This document shows, piece after piece, positions 53,805-62,414 of a stretch of DNA of 64,000 nucleotides (the first letter of the stretch is position 1; each line of letters starts with the position of its first letter). The position numbers and the translations under genes were made by a program. This stretch comes from Schauerella fraxinea (lineage in GTDB: Bacteria > Pseudomonadota > Gammaproteobacteria > Burkholderiales > Burkholderiaceae_B): contig JAVDKL010000001.1 in the NCBI GenBank assembly GCA_030849965.1, forward strand, positions 1,966,554 to 2,030,553, given 5' to 3'. The notes under the pieces are model-generated. The model worked only from the letters and a program-made list of their open reading frames with translations. It searched no databases and was not told where the DNA came from.

Positions 53805-54713
53805 ATGGCCATCTTCATTACCGGCGCTTCAGGCTTCATCGGCGGCTCGCTTGCCCGCCACTTCATCGACGCGGGCTATGCCGTTCGCGGCCTCGTGCGA
53901 TCGGAGAGCAAGGCCGAACAATTGAAGGCCATGGGCATAGAGCCTGTGCTCGGCACCCTCGACGACAGCGATCTGCTCACGCGCGAAGCACGCGCCTCTG
54001 AAGGCGTGATCAACGCCGCCGACAGCGATCACCTCGGCGCCCTCGATGCCTTCATCGAGGGCCTGCAAGGCACCGGCCGCCCGCTGATCCACACCAGCGG
54101 ATCAAGCGTGATCGGCGACGACGTAGGCGGCAATGCGCTTTCGCCAAACATCTTCGACGAAGACACACCCCTCATCGTGGAACCCAAAAAAGCCCCCCGC
54201 CACGCCATCGACGAACGCGTGCGTGCCGCCGCCAGCCAAGGCATCCGCTCGATCGTGTTGTGCAACACCATGATCTACGGCACCGGCCGAGGCCTGCATC
54301 CGGATAGCGTGCAAATCCCGCCGTTGGTCAATCAGGCGCGCAAGAACGGCGTGGTGCGTGTGGTGGGCCAAGGCATCAACCGCTGGTCGAATGTTCATAT
54401 CGACGACGTGGTTGCCCTGTACCTACTGGCGTTTGAAAACGCCCCCGCCGGCAGCTTCTATTTTGTTGAAAACGGCGAAGCCTCGTATGCCGAGATTGGC
54501 GCCGCGATCGCGCGTCGGTTGAACTTGGGCCCGGTGCAATCGTGGACCGTCGACGAAGCCGCCGTCGAATGGGGCCGCGGTCACGCGCAGTATTCGTTTG
54601 GCTCGAACAGCCGCGTGCGCGCAAAACATGCACGTTTGCAACTGGGCTGGAAGCCCGCGCACACGTCAATCACGGAATGGATTGAGAATGAGATGCCGCT
54701 GGCTTCTGCGTAA
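53805..54713 (+). CDS. NAD-dependent epimerase/dehydratase family protein
   Basis: A 302-residue extended SDR: IFITGASGFIGGSLARHFI (nucleotide motif), RGLVRSESKAEQL, and a C-terminal half with WSNVHIDDVVALYLLAFE and SFYFVENGEASYAEIGAAI. It resembles proteins acting on nucleoside sugars or small carbonyls. AAGGA precedes the ATG at 53805 by 8 bases; the longer in-frame reading from 53757 has no support. A single gene. Confidence 0.9.
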   Translation: MAIFITGASGFIGGSLARHFIDAGYAVRGLVRSESKAEQLKAMGIEPVLGTLDDSDLLTREARASEGVINAADSDHLGALDAFIEGLQGTGRPLIHTSGSSVIGDDVGGNALSPNIFDEDTPLIVEPKKAPRHAIDERVRAAASQGIRSIVLCNTMIYGTGRGLHPDSVQIPPLVNQARKNGVVRVVGQGINRWSNVHIDDVVALYLLAFENAPAGSFYFVENGEASYAEIGAAIARRLNLGPVQSWTVDEAAVEWGRGHAQYSFGSNSRVRAKHARLQLGWKPAHTSITEWIENEMPLASA

Positions 54714-54783
54714 ACGTTGGCGTTGACGAGGGACTGGCTGATAACTGAATCGGATGGATATTTAGGCGACCGTGCGACGCGGC

Positions 54784-55338
54784 TCAGTGCGCCGTCACAA
54801 CCAACACTTCCGCCATCTGCCGGCTCACCGTACGCATGCGATGCAAAAGACTGGAGTCGAAGTAAATCGAGTCGCCCGCTTCCAGCCGTTCGAGCCGATC
54901 ACCCAGCAACACTTCCACCGCGCCCTTGAGCACGAAAATGAGCTCCTCGCCGTCGTGCGGCGAGGTGGTATCCGGTTCTCGAAAGGCGCGCGGTGGATGC
55001 ACCACGAACGGCTCCATCTTGCGCAACGGCCGCTTGCCCGCCAGCGACTGATACCGGTGCCCGTTCACGCTAGCCGCATCCGACAGCTCACTGCGATCGG
55101 CCACGCGCACCACACTGATGTTGTCGTCAACCAGCGACGCCTCTTCGCCTATCAATTGACCCACGCTGATGTCGTAAGACTGCGCCAGCTTGAGCACCGT
55201 CGAAATCGACGGCTCGGCCAGGCCACGCTCAAGTTTCGACAGATAGCTTTTCGTTAACCCAGCGCGCGTAGCAAGCTGCTCCAGAGAAAGGGCGTGTTGC
55301 TTGCGCAGCGCTTTAAGTCGATGGGAAATGGCGGTCAT
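54784..55338 (-). CDS. XRE-family regulator with cupin domain
   Basis: A 184-residue protein: an HTH_3 domain at about 5-60 (LSLEQLATRAGLTKSYLSKLERG) and a C-terminal cupin (about 105-180, DGEELIFVLKGAVEVLLGD). This layout is the PuuR-like ligand-responsive repressor type. The ATG at 55338 was preferred over a GTG at 55344. It lies downstream of the class II aldolase-Bug operon on the same strand and may regulate it. Confidence 0.9.
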   Translation of the reverse strand: MTAISHRLKALRKQHALSLEQLATRAGLTKSYLSKLERGLAEPSISTVLKLAQSYDISVGQLIGEEASLVDDNISVVRVADRSELSDAASVNGHRYQSLAGKRPLRKMEPFVVHPPRAFREPDTTSPHDGEELIFVLKGAVEVLLGDRLERLEAGDSIYFDSSLLHRMRTVSRQMAEVLVVTAH

Positions 55339-55441
55339 GGGCACAGCTCGTCACAGGGGTCGCCCAATTGTAGTGCCCTGCCGCTTTTCCCCGAGGGCGC
55401 TTGGCTCAAAACGTATTCGTGTCGTTTGAGCTTGCCGGCGT

Positions 55442-56224
55442 TCAGCTCAACACATCGCCGTGATGCTTGAGGGCCTTGCGGGCGTAGTAGGCGAACCCCA
55501 CCTCACTGCGTTTCGGCGTCAAAATCCAGTCATGCGCTTCTTGACCCAGCGCGCCGTCCAACGGCTTGATCTGCCCGGCCGCCATGGCCAACAACTGCAT
55601 CTTTGCAGTCCGCTCGAACTGCAGTGCCAGCAGGCACGCCATCTCTACGCTCTCGGCCGCCACCAGCATGCCGTGATGGGCAAGCAAAATCGCGCGCTTA
55701 TCCTGCAATGCCTCGCTGATGATGCGCCCTTCCTCATTGCCAACGGGGATGCCCGGCCACTTCTCCAGAAACGCCACATCGCCATACAACGTGCAGTTGT
55801 CCATGTGGGAAACCTCCAGAGGCACCTCGAGCATCGACAACGCCGCCGCATGCAAAGGATGCGTGTGCACGATGCACTTCACCTCAGGCCGCGCGCGATA
55901 AATCCACGAATGAAAACGGTTGGCAGGATTGGCCATCCGTTCGCCCTCAAGCACCGTCAAATGCTCGTCCACCTTAAGCAGATTGCTCGTGGTGATCTCG
56001 TCGAATCCGAGGCCCAGTTGCTGCGTGTAGTACGTGCCCGGCTCATCCGCGCGCGCCGTGATCTGCCCAGCCAGACCCGAATCATGGCCACCGTCAAACA
56101 AAATGCGGCACGTCAATGCCACGCGCTCCTTCAAACTCCAAGACGCATCGGCATATTTGCTCGCCATCTCTGCCTGGGCTTTTTTAACCAAGTCGTCCTT
56201 AGTCATGAGCATGGTGTCTTGCAT
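55442..56224 (-). CDS. Class II aldolase/adducin-family protein
   Basis: A 260-residue protein with the zinc-binding histidines of the family in CIVHTHPLHAAAL and LLAHHGMLVAA, plus GGHDSGLAGQITARAD near the N-terminus. Members catalyse aldol cleavage of phospho-sugars or decarboxylation/hydratase-like reactions on small acids. AAGGAG lies 7 bases before the ATG at 56224; an in-frame ATG at 56242 lies upstream of that site. In an operon with the Bug receptor gene, 98 bases upstream. Confidence 0.9.
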   Translation of the reverse strand: MQDTMLMTKDDLVKKAQAEMASKYADASWSLKERVALTCRILFDGGHDSGLAGQITARADEPGTYYTQQLGLGFDEITTSNLLKVDEHLTVLEGERMANPANRFHSWIYRARPEVKCIVHTHPLHAAALSMLEVPLEVSHMDNCTLYGDVAFLEKWPGIPVGNEEGRIISEALQDKRAILLAHHGMLVAAESVEMACLLALQFERTAKMQLLAMAAGQIKPLDGALGQEAHDWILTPKRSEVGFAYYARKALKHHGDVLS

Positions 56225-56321
56225 AGTCGTCTCCTTATCCATAAACCGTTCGGTGCCCGCAACCCTTTAAAGGGCGCAGGCACCAAAAGTGATGCTTCAA
56301 AATCTGTGAGCCAAATGAAGG

Positions 56322-57287
56322 CTATTCCAACTTGATATCCGCACGCTTAACGATGTCAGTCCATCGCTCGCGTTCACCGGCAATAAACGTCTGATATTCA
56401 CTCGCGCCGCCTGAATACAGCTGCACGCCTTGTGCTAAAGCGCGGTCCTGCAATGCCTTCGACGCCAGTGCCTTCTGCAACGCCGCGTTGAGCGTCGTCA
56501 CCACCGCGTCCGACGTGCCTGTGGGCACATAAAACGCGCTCCACGAACTGATCTTCAGCGCCGGCTGATTCACATCGGCGTTGGTCGGCACACCCTGCGC
56601 AGTGGGCAACGATTCATTCGATGCCAACAGAATAGCGTTCAGTTTCCCGCTTTTCGCGTGCGGCATCACCACAGGGATCGCGTCCATCGTCATATCGACC
56701 TGTCCGCCTACTGCTGCGTTGACTGCTTCGACTCCGCTTTTGAACGGGATGTGGACGATATCGATGCCTTCTGTGAGCTTCAGAAGTTCCAGACCGAGAT
56801 GCGGCGAGCTGGCGTTGCCTGCTGAGCCGAAATTGAGCTTGCCGGGATTGTTCTTCGCGTACGTCACAAACTCGGCATAGGTTTTCAGACCCAGGGATGA
56901 TTGAACGGCCAGCACGAAAGGCGCACCCGACACCAACCCAATGGGCTTGAAGCTGGTCTGTGGATCGTAGGAGAGCTTGCTCATGATGAGCGGATTGACG
57001 ACTTGCGTGCCCACCGTGCCCATGAAGACCGTGTAGCCGTCGGGTGCCGCTGTGGCACCGACCTGCGCGGCGATTACGCCACCTGCGCCAGGCCGGTTCT
57101 CGACCACCACGGTTTGGCCGAGGGCGGTGCTCCAGGCTTCGCCTACATAGCGGGCGACGATATCCGTGATGCCGCCAGCACCGAAGGGGACGATTAGACG
57201 GACGGGATGATCTGGGAAAGCAGCATGCGCCCCCGAAGAGGCTGCTGCAATCGCCAGTGCGGCGAATCCTTTGACGATGGCATTCAT
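56322..57287 (-). CDS. Bug-family tripartite tricarboxylate transporter receptor
   Basis: A 321-residue periplasmic receptor: a signal peptide (MNAIVKGFAALAIAAASSG, cleavage after AHA), FPDHPVRLIVPFGAGGITD and VVENRPGAGG. The ATG at 57287 follows AAGGGGAAATC; earlier in-frame codons lie in the promoter. First gene of an operon with the class II aldolase, so the ligand is probably a hydroxy acid or related acid. Confidence 0.92.
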   Translation of the reverse strand: MNAIVKGFAALAIAAASSGAHAAFPDHPVRLIVPFGAGGITDIVARYVGEAWSTALGQTVVVENRPGAGGVIAAQVGATAAPDGYTVFMGTVGTQVVNPLIMSKLSYDPQTSFKPIGLVSGAPFVLAVQSSLGLKTYAEFVTYAKNNPGKLNFGSAGNASSPHLGLELLKLTEGIDIVHIPFKSGVEAVNAAVGGQVDMTMDAIPVVMPHAKSGKLNAILLASNESLPTAQGVPTNADVNQPALKISSWSAFYVPTGTSDAVVTTLNAALQKALASKALQDRALAQGVQLYSGGASEYQTFIAGERERWTDIVKRADIKLE

Positions 57288-57331
57288 GATTTCCCCTTGT
57301 GCCCGAAAAATCCAGGCGTCAATTTTTATAT

Positions 57332-57363
57332 GACACATCGTGTCCTATGGAGGACTTTGTGTC
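57332..57363 (-). promoter_or_regulatory. GACAC/GTGTC half-site cluster with TTGACA in Bug-aldolase promoter
   Basis: In the 332-base gap 57288-57619 I see GACAC (57332) and GTGTC (57340) as a dyad, a third half site GTGTC (57359), and on the minus strand a consensus TTGACA overlapping the last. This suggests a repressor operator over the promoter of the Bug-aldolase operon. The rest of the gap, leading into the island, holds nothing I can name. Confidence 0.45.
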
Positions 57364-57619
57364 AAATTAGGGGAAATACCTAATGCTATTGATCAGCCAA
57401 CCCCGCTCGAACTTAGAGCAACTCCAGCATCAACGTGACATGGAGGCAGATACGAAGCTTTTCTGATTATTTTTATGGTGGGTCAGTTGTCGATCCTTCT
57501 AGGCTCAATCCATCCGACCACGAACGTCGTTGGTTCAGAGCCGCCCCGATCATTAAAGTTTTTGTGCCTGATAGCCGTTAATGTCGACGCAGCTTGTGCA
57601 AGCCACGGAAAAATAAGTC

Positions 57620-58069
57620 ATGTTCGACATCATCTCCATTATCTTGACGATTGGCGCTCTGATCGCATGGGGCATTCATCGTCAAAAGAAAAAGCACAAC
57701 GCGTTGCTCGCCAAATTTCGCGAGCACAACCAGAGGCTCGGCACGTCATTTCCGGACACCAGTATCGACAGCGAACTGATTCTCATCGACAAAGCCAAGA
57801 AACTCGCCATCGCATTCGATCCGGAATCCAAAAAGATCTGCTTGGTGCTCGGGCCAAAGGATCAGGGCGAAGTCCTCGACTTCTCGTTTATTCGGCAATG
57901 GCAACTCAAGTGGACCGAGAGCAACGGCAGCAACGGATATTCGCTCAAGGATGTCCACTTCGATTTTTCTACGAATGACCTCAAGAGACCGCTGATACGG
58001 GTTCCGGTCATCGGTAAAGGTTATGGCGACACCTGGAATAGCCGCTTGGGAATTCTGTTTAACGCTTGA
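57620..58069 (+). CDS. Hypothetical membrane-anchored protein
   Basis: A 149-residue protein of unknown family. An N-terminal hydrophobic segment (about 2-18, FDIISIILTIGALIAWG) is followed by a basic stretch (HRQKKKHN) and a soluble domain of alternating strands (ELILIDKAKKLAIAFD, KICLVLG, IRVPVIGKGYGDTWNSRLGI). It probably sits in the inner membrane with a cytoplasmic domain. Ribosome site weak. Lower GC than the catabolic regions to the left suggests it opens the accessory island. Confidence 0.6.
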   Translation: MFDIISIILTIGALIAWGIHRQKKKHNALLAKFREHNQRLGTSFPDTSIDSELILIDKAKKLAIAFDPESKKICLVLGPKDQGEVLDFSFIRQWQLKWTESNGSNGYSLKDVHFDFSTNDLKRPLIRVPVIGKGYGDTWNSRLGILFNA

Positions 58070-58279
58070 ATGGCAGAAATGCGCTCACCAGCTTACTAAA
58101 GTAGAAAGTACTGTCAGCACTTACGGATCCGCGCAGAATTGCCCGTAAATCTGCATTCCCACGAGTGGCGCGCTGACGATGGTCAGACTAGACTGCGGGC
58201 CTGATCAGCACGCCGGTTAGACGCGGACGATCGCGAAGGTCAGTTACCGATCCGGAGAGGTCTTTCAAGGTCATCTAGA

Positions 58280-58312
58280 AAGCCGCCTGCCTAGGTGATG
58301 GCAGGCGGTTTG
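58280..58312 (+). terminator. Strong terminator hairpin at the island left part
   Basis: Stem CCGCCTGCC / GGCAGGCGG (extended by A-T and G-T pairs) with an 8-base loop, followed by TTTGTTAAATTT. The surrounding gap 58070-58384 contains nothing else I can name. An ATG inside the stem at 58298 opens the frame of the next gene, but initiating within a terminator is unlikely. Confidence 0.75.
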
Positions 58313-58384
58313 TTAAATTTCCTGCTAGTCCTAGGTGGGCAGCGGTTGCAAGGATCGCTATACGTTCGAAATCCTGGAGTTTTT

Positions 58385-58957
58385 GTGTATAAAAACAATG
58401 GTTCACAGAATGGAGATGGCAGCATCAATGTGGGTATTGGTGATTTCCGAGGGGCGAACGTCAATATTGGAGGTGGTGGAAAGCCGACCTTTACTCCTGA
58501 ACAGATGGGAGTTACACGCCATCCCGCCTTTGGAGGGCGTAGTGTCAAGAGCGAAAGCCTTGGCACCTTTGGCATAGTCACTGGAATAGCAAGCCTAGTA
58601 GGGCTCTATCTCACATTATTCCAAGCCTTTCCACAGCCAAAGACTTCTTCGTGGTCAACACTATTTCTGTTTTTATTCGCTGTCGCGTCGACATCCCTTC
58701 TTATTTCCCGGATTCTGAAAAGAAGGAAATTCGAGAACTTCCTTTTTCGCAAGTACTATTTGGAGTCGGGAACCCAGGGCGGTGTATACCTGACGAGCTT
58801 TACAGCAGCCTGTCCTTGGTGTGGTTCCGGAATGAATCTTCGAAACGTCGGCCCACAGGATGGTCCTCGCGCCGATATGTTCATTTGCGAGAGGAATCCG
58901 AGGCAACACACCACACTGCTCGATCCAACGGTGCTGCCCGAGATAGAAGAGCAATGA
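58385..58957 (+). CDS. Hypothetical two-helix membrane protein with Gly/Asn-rich N-terminus and Cys cluster
   Basis: About 190 residues from a GTG at 58385, placed 5 bases after GGAG; an earlier in-frame ATG at 58298 lies in the terminator stem. Residues about 5-32 are Gly/Asn/Ile-rich (SINVGIGDFRGANVNIGGGG). Two membrane segments follow (about 60-80 TFGIVTGIASLVGLYLTLF, and 92-110 TLFLFLFAVASTSLLIS). The tail has CPWCGSG and a later Cys and His in ICERNPRQH, suggesting a metal-binding knuckle. I do not recognise the family. Confidence 0.55.
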   Translation: MYKNNGSQNGDGSINVGIGDFRGANVNIGGGGKPTFTPEQMGVTRHPAFGGRSVKSESLGTFGIVTGIASLVGLYLTLFQAFPQPKTSSWSTLFLFLFAVASTSLLISRILKRRKFENFLFRKYYLESGTQGGVYLTSFTAACPWCGSGMNLRNVGPQDGPRADMFICERNPRQHTTLLDPTVLPEIEEQ

Positions 58958-59142
58958 TTCTGTTCATTAAAGAACCCAAGCGCACATAGCAATGATGTGC
59001 CGCCTTCCTGTTACCACCATCGTCGGCTAATGGCCGGCGGCCGTCTATGGCTACAGACCGCTCCCGACCCTGGGTAGTCTCTCAAAGAGTTCGGCACTTC
59101 GGTTATTGCTCGTAAGCTTTAGTTCCGTGATGCATTACAAAG

Positions 59143-59493
59143 ATGAAAAAAATGCAATTCCTTTATAAAATGGCAATTCCACCTACGGCAAATACACGTG
59201 CGATGCGTGCTTACATGCAGGCCATTCTTGAAGCGACGGGGTTATTAGCTGGCGAGCGCTTCGATATCTCTAGCTTCATGGGAAACTTTCGAACGCACTT
59301 GAAGTCAGGCCGCCTTCTACGGCACAGCGACGGCACATATTCGTTAAGTGAAGAAGGTCGGCTGTATTTCACCAGACGTCTAACTGAGGAGCCCGTCGTT
59401 AAAGGCCAGTCCGTGAGTCGAGCGGAAGTACTAGAGATGCTCGGCAAGATTACGTCAAATCAGCCTGCGCCAGGGTGGTGCCCCATCGGTTAG
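59143..59493 (+). CDS. Hypothetical small protein, winged-helix-like
   Basis: A 116-residue protein with no family I recognise. The middle (about 45-75, FMGNFRTHLKSGRLLRHSD then GTYSLSEEGRLYF) resembles the recognition helix and wing of a winged-helix domain. No signal peptide or membrane segment. The ATG at 59143 has no clear ribosome site; ATG 59152 is an alternative. Lies inside the accessory island. Confidence 0.5.
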   Translation: MKKMQFLYKMAIPPTANTRAMRAYMQAILEATGLLAGERFDISSFMGNFRTHLKSGRLLRHSDGTYSLSEEGRLYFTRRLTEEPVVKGQSVSRAEVLEMLGKITSNQPAPGWCPIG

Positions 59494-59626
59494 TCGAGAA
59501 GTAATGTGGCATAAGGCGGAAGCCATCAAACCTGTCTTTATCTTCGCTATAGCGGGTTTGGTACGGCGCTTGGGAGTTGAGTGACTGCTTTTGGCCAGCA
59601 AGCGACCGCTCGCCGGCCAGGAGGCA

Positions 59627-60211
59627 TCAAACCTCGGTTTGTTCAGCCATCTCACGAGCATCGTCGACCTCGATGCTCAGATAGCGAACTGTGCTTTCCA
59701 GCTTCGTATGCCCGAGCAGCAACAGTACAGCCCTGAGATTCTTCGTCCGGCGGTAGATCAGCGAAGCTTTTGTACGACGCATGGTGTGGGTTCCATAGGC
59801 GGTATCGTCGAGGCCAATCGGTGCGACCCAGCGATGCACAATCCGAGCGTACTGTCGCGTCGACAGATGCGGCGACGCACTCAAGCGGCTCGGAAACAGA
59901 AACCGCCGACTTTAGCCCTCGCGCATCGATCCATGCTTCAAGGCTCTCACGGGTTTGCTCCCTCATCTCGAATTGGACTGGACGGTGGGCTTCTGTTGCA
60001 TGACGGTACTTCTCGCGGCTAAGTGGCTTCCGTGATGGATGTCCTGTACCTGCAATCGCGCGAGATCGCAAGCTCGAAGCTTGCTATCAATTGCGAGATT
60101 CAACATCGTGAGTTCCCGAGTGTTCAAAGCCAGTTGAAGTCTCATTCGAATTGCCCAAATTTCTTGGAGCTTTAGGGGCGGCTTCTGCCCGGTGAGTTTC
60201 CCTTGCCCCAT
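59627..60211 (-). pseudogene. Frameshifted tyrosine recombinase (phage-type integrase)
   Basis: Three minus-strand frames together spell one integrase of about 190 residues. The N-terminal part (60211 to about 60000) begins GQGKLTGQKPPLKLQEIW; the middle (about 59995-59920) continues RPVQFEMREQTRESLEAW; the C-terminal part (59910-59627) reads LSTRQYARIVHRWV, then the catalytic HTMRRTKASLIYRR, LLLGHTKLESTVRYL and the Tyr. Breaks fall near 59998 (one base lost) and about 59915. It is a small-integrase type common on proteobacterial islands. No longer able to make a full enzyme. Confidence 0.8.
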
Positions 60212-60651
60212 GGCACACGACGGTCAACGGCGGCAATCGCGGATTTTCGTGACAATCTCCTTTTGAGTACAGGGAGATTCGGTGTGCTCCTACGGAGGGG
60301 CGCTATCCGACCCACAGCAGTCACACTGGCGACCGTCCGGTTTGGTGGGGTAGTCTACCGCCGTCTACGCATCGGCAAAGTGCGTACGGACGTTTGCCGG
60401 AATGCTTCCTACACCTAGTCTCGTACGCGTCAGTGCCGATTTCCGACATGGCCCGATGAAGCGCACTAACGCCACGGTACCGATGCATTTCCTAATTCGG
60501 AGTCGGCGGGCCGCAGAGTGGAAAGCGCTGCAGTGGCAACCCTCGAGCCAATTGCAGCAAAGGGTAAACGCGATTTACGTTAGTCAATTTACCAGCGGAG
60601 ATAACCTGTAGAATATGCCGACACCTTTGAACTACCTAATGGCGGGAAATC
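60212..60651. other. Gap before the DUF262-HEPN operon
   Basis: This gap of 440 bases has only short overlapping open frames without ribosome sites or recognisable products. TAGAAT at 60609-60614, about 40 bases before the DUF262 start, could be a -10 box. The rest looks like decayed sequence left after the integrase region. Confidence 0.4.
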
Positions 60652-61767
60652 ATGTCCTTGGAACAGCAGATTTTAGACGCAAGCAAACAGATATCGACTG
60701 ACAGTTATTCGATGTCCGTTGGCGAATTTATATCTCTGTATAAGGACGGCGAAGTCGATATTCATCCAGATTTCCAACGTTTCTTTCGGTGGACCGACTT
60801 TCAAAAGTCGCGCTTCATTGAATCGCTGCTGCTTGGGCTTCCTGTACCCCCTCTTTTTGTTGCTCAAAACGAGGGGTCCAAATGGGATTTGGTGGACGGT
60901 CTTCAGCGAGTGTCCACGATCCTCCAGCTAGTCGGGGAACTTCAAAGGAGAGACGGAACAATTGAGGAGCCGCTCACTTTGCTGGCGACTCGCTACATAC
61001 CGCAATTACAAGGAAAGGTGTGGAATGCGCCTGCGAACGAGCCGCAAACGGAATTGCCAAGCGAGGTCAAATTGCGCATCCGTCGTGCTCGACTTGATAT
61101 TAAGATTGTGTTGTCGAAAAGCGATCCCGATAGCAAGTTCGAGTTGTTTGATCGGCTAAACACGGGCGGGTCTGTTGCTACGGAGCAAGAAGTAAGAAAC
61201 TGCATGTTGCTTATGGCTAATCGCGATTTTTTCGAGCAATTCCAGCGACTAGACGCGTTACAAGAATTCAAAAATTGCATGCCATTGACCGAAAAGCAGT
61301 TGTCTGAGCAATATGACCTTGAGCTTATCGCTCGGTTTATCGTCCTACGCAACATGGATGTCGCCGCACTGGCTAAAATGGACGATTTGCACTCCGTTTT
61401 GACTGAAGGCATGCTGACGCGGGCTAAATCGAACACCTTTGACTGGGCACATGAACGCGAAATTTTTAACCAAACGTTCACCGCTCTTTCTGCGCTGAGA
61501 GGCGAGGACGTTTTTCGGCGCTTTGACGCTGCTAGAGATCGAAACATCGGACCTTTTTTGTTGGCAGCCTTCGAGATTTTCGCGTTGGGATATGCCCACA
61601 ATTTAGAACTCGGGCGTGCTCCTCCGACATCAGTGGCTCTCACTGAGCGATATCACCATGTTTGGTCGGCATACGGGGACCGCATTACCAGTACGGGAAG
61701 AAGAGCGTCCTCTCGGTTGGCGGAGACTGTCGCGCTCGGTCGAGCGCATCTAGTTGCGCAACCATGA
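60652..61767 (+). CDS. DUF262 (GmrSD-like/ParB-like) protein
   Basis: A 371-residue DUF262 protein. Residues about 20-50 carry the SVGEFISLYKDGEVDIHPDF and FQRFFRW strand; the signature D-G-x-Q-R is at 82-86 (VDGLQRVSTI), and DRLNTGG appears further on. In GmrSD and other defence proteins this ParB-like fold binds nucleotide and controls or carries DNA cleavage. It lacks the C-terminal HNH (DUF1524) domain of GmrD, so it may need a partner. Its stop overlaps the start of a HEPN gene by 4 bases. Confidence 0.9.
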   Translation: MSLEQQILDASKQISTDSYSMSVGEFISLYKDGEVDIHPDFQRFFRWTDFQKSRFIESLLLGLPVPPLFVAQNEGSKWDLVDGLQRVSTILQLVGELQRRDGTIEEPLTLLATRYIPQLQGKVWNAPANEPQTELPSEVKLRIRRARLDIKIVLSKSDPDSKFELFDRLNTGGSVATEQEVRNCMLLMANRDFFEQFQRLDALQEFKNCMPLTEKQLSEQYDLELIARFIVLRNMDVAALAKMDDLHSVLTEGMLTRAKSNTFDWAHEREIFNQTFTALSALRGEDVFRRFDAARDRNIGPFLLAAFEIFALGYAHNLELGRAPPTSVALTERYHHVWSAYGDRITSTGRRASSRLAETVALGRAHLVAQP

Positions 61768-62414
61768 AAATTAGGACTTTAGACGACTTGGTCGCTAATA
61801 TCGATTCCGAATTAGCTTGGCGACGTCGGGAATTGCATAATTTCAATGGCGCGCTAACTAACGGTCGGTCTTCGCTGCTTCCTCATTTCTGCCGAGCCAG
61901 TGTTTTGCTGGCTTATTCTCACTGGGAAGGCTTTGTAAAAAGCGTATGCCTTTCTTATGTGGAGTATGTTTCCCGAAAACGATTGCCCATGGACCTACTT
62001 TCAACAAATTTCGTGGCGATAACTTGTATGCGCGCGCTCAAAGAATCGGGGCAGTCGAAATCGCTTCTTCCTTATATCCAGTTAATCGATTTTATTCGAC
62101 TTAATGGTGCAGAGACAAGCAGAGTTCCGTTCAAGGACGTGATCGACACGGAATCAAATCTGTCTAGTGAGGTGCTGCAAAGATTATTGTTCGCGCTAGG
62201 AATACCGCTCGATGACATGTTTATCCTAAAAAAGCAGTTTATTGATCGGAATTTGCTCAAGACCCGGAACGCGATTGCTCATGGCGAGCGGACAGAGGTT
62301 TCGGAGAAGTTTGCTTCCGAGATAGTTTCTCAGGTCGAGTCTCTTCTACTACAATTCAAAGTTGCCGTGGAAAACGCAGCCGCTCAACGGTTGTTCGAAC
62401 GCGCTTTGCCCTAG
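61764..62414 (+). CDS. HEPN-domain RNase-like protein (MAE_28990/MAE_18760 type)
   Basis: A 216-residue helical protein of the HEPN superfamily. The RNase motif RxxxxH is present as Arg168-Asn169 ... His173 (RNAIAHGE). The N-terminal helices (LAWRRRELHNFNG, YSHWEGFVKSVCLSYVEYV) match the MAE_28990/MAE_18760 group. HEPN proteins are metal-independent RNases acting as toxins or defence effectors. The start ATG overlaps the DUF262 stop (ATGA). The pair therefore forms a compact sensor-effector operon. Confidence 0.88.
   Translation: MKIRTLDDLVANIDSELAWRRRELHNFNGALTNGRSSLLPHFCRASVLLAYSHWEGFVKSVCLSYVEYVSRKRLPMDLLSTNFVAITCMRALKESGQSKSLLPYIQLIDFIRLNGAETSRVPFKDVIDTESNLSSEVLQRLLFALGIPLDDMFILKKQFIDRNLLKTRNAIAHGERTEVSEKFASEIVSQVESLLLQFKVAVENAAAQRLFERALP

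Noticed and set aside
58295-58384. Start of the island membrane protein at 58295/58298
   Set aside because: These codons lie inside a strong terminator stem; GTG 58385 has a GGAG at ideal spacing.
60203-60611. Two small plus-strand frames before the DUF262 gene
   Set aside because: Arg-rich shadow-type composition, no ribosome sites and no recognisable domain.
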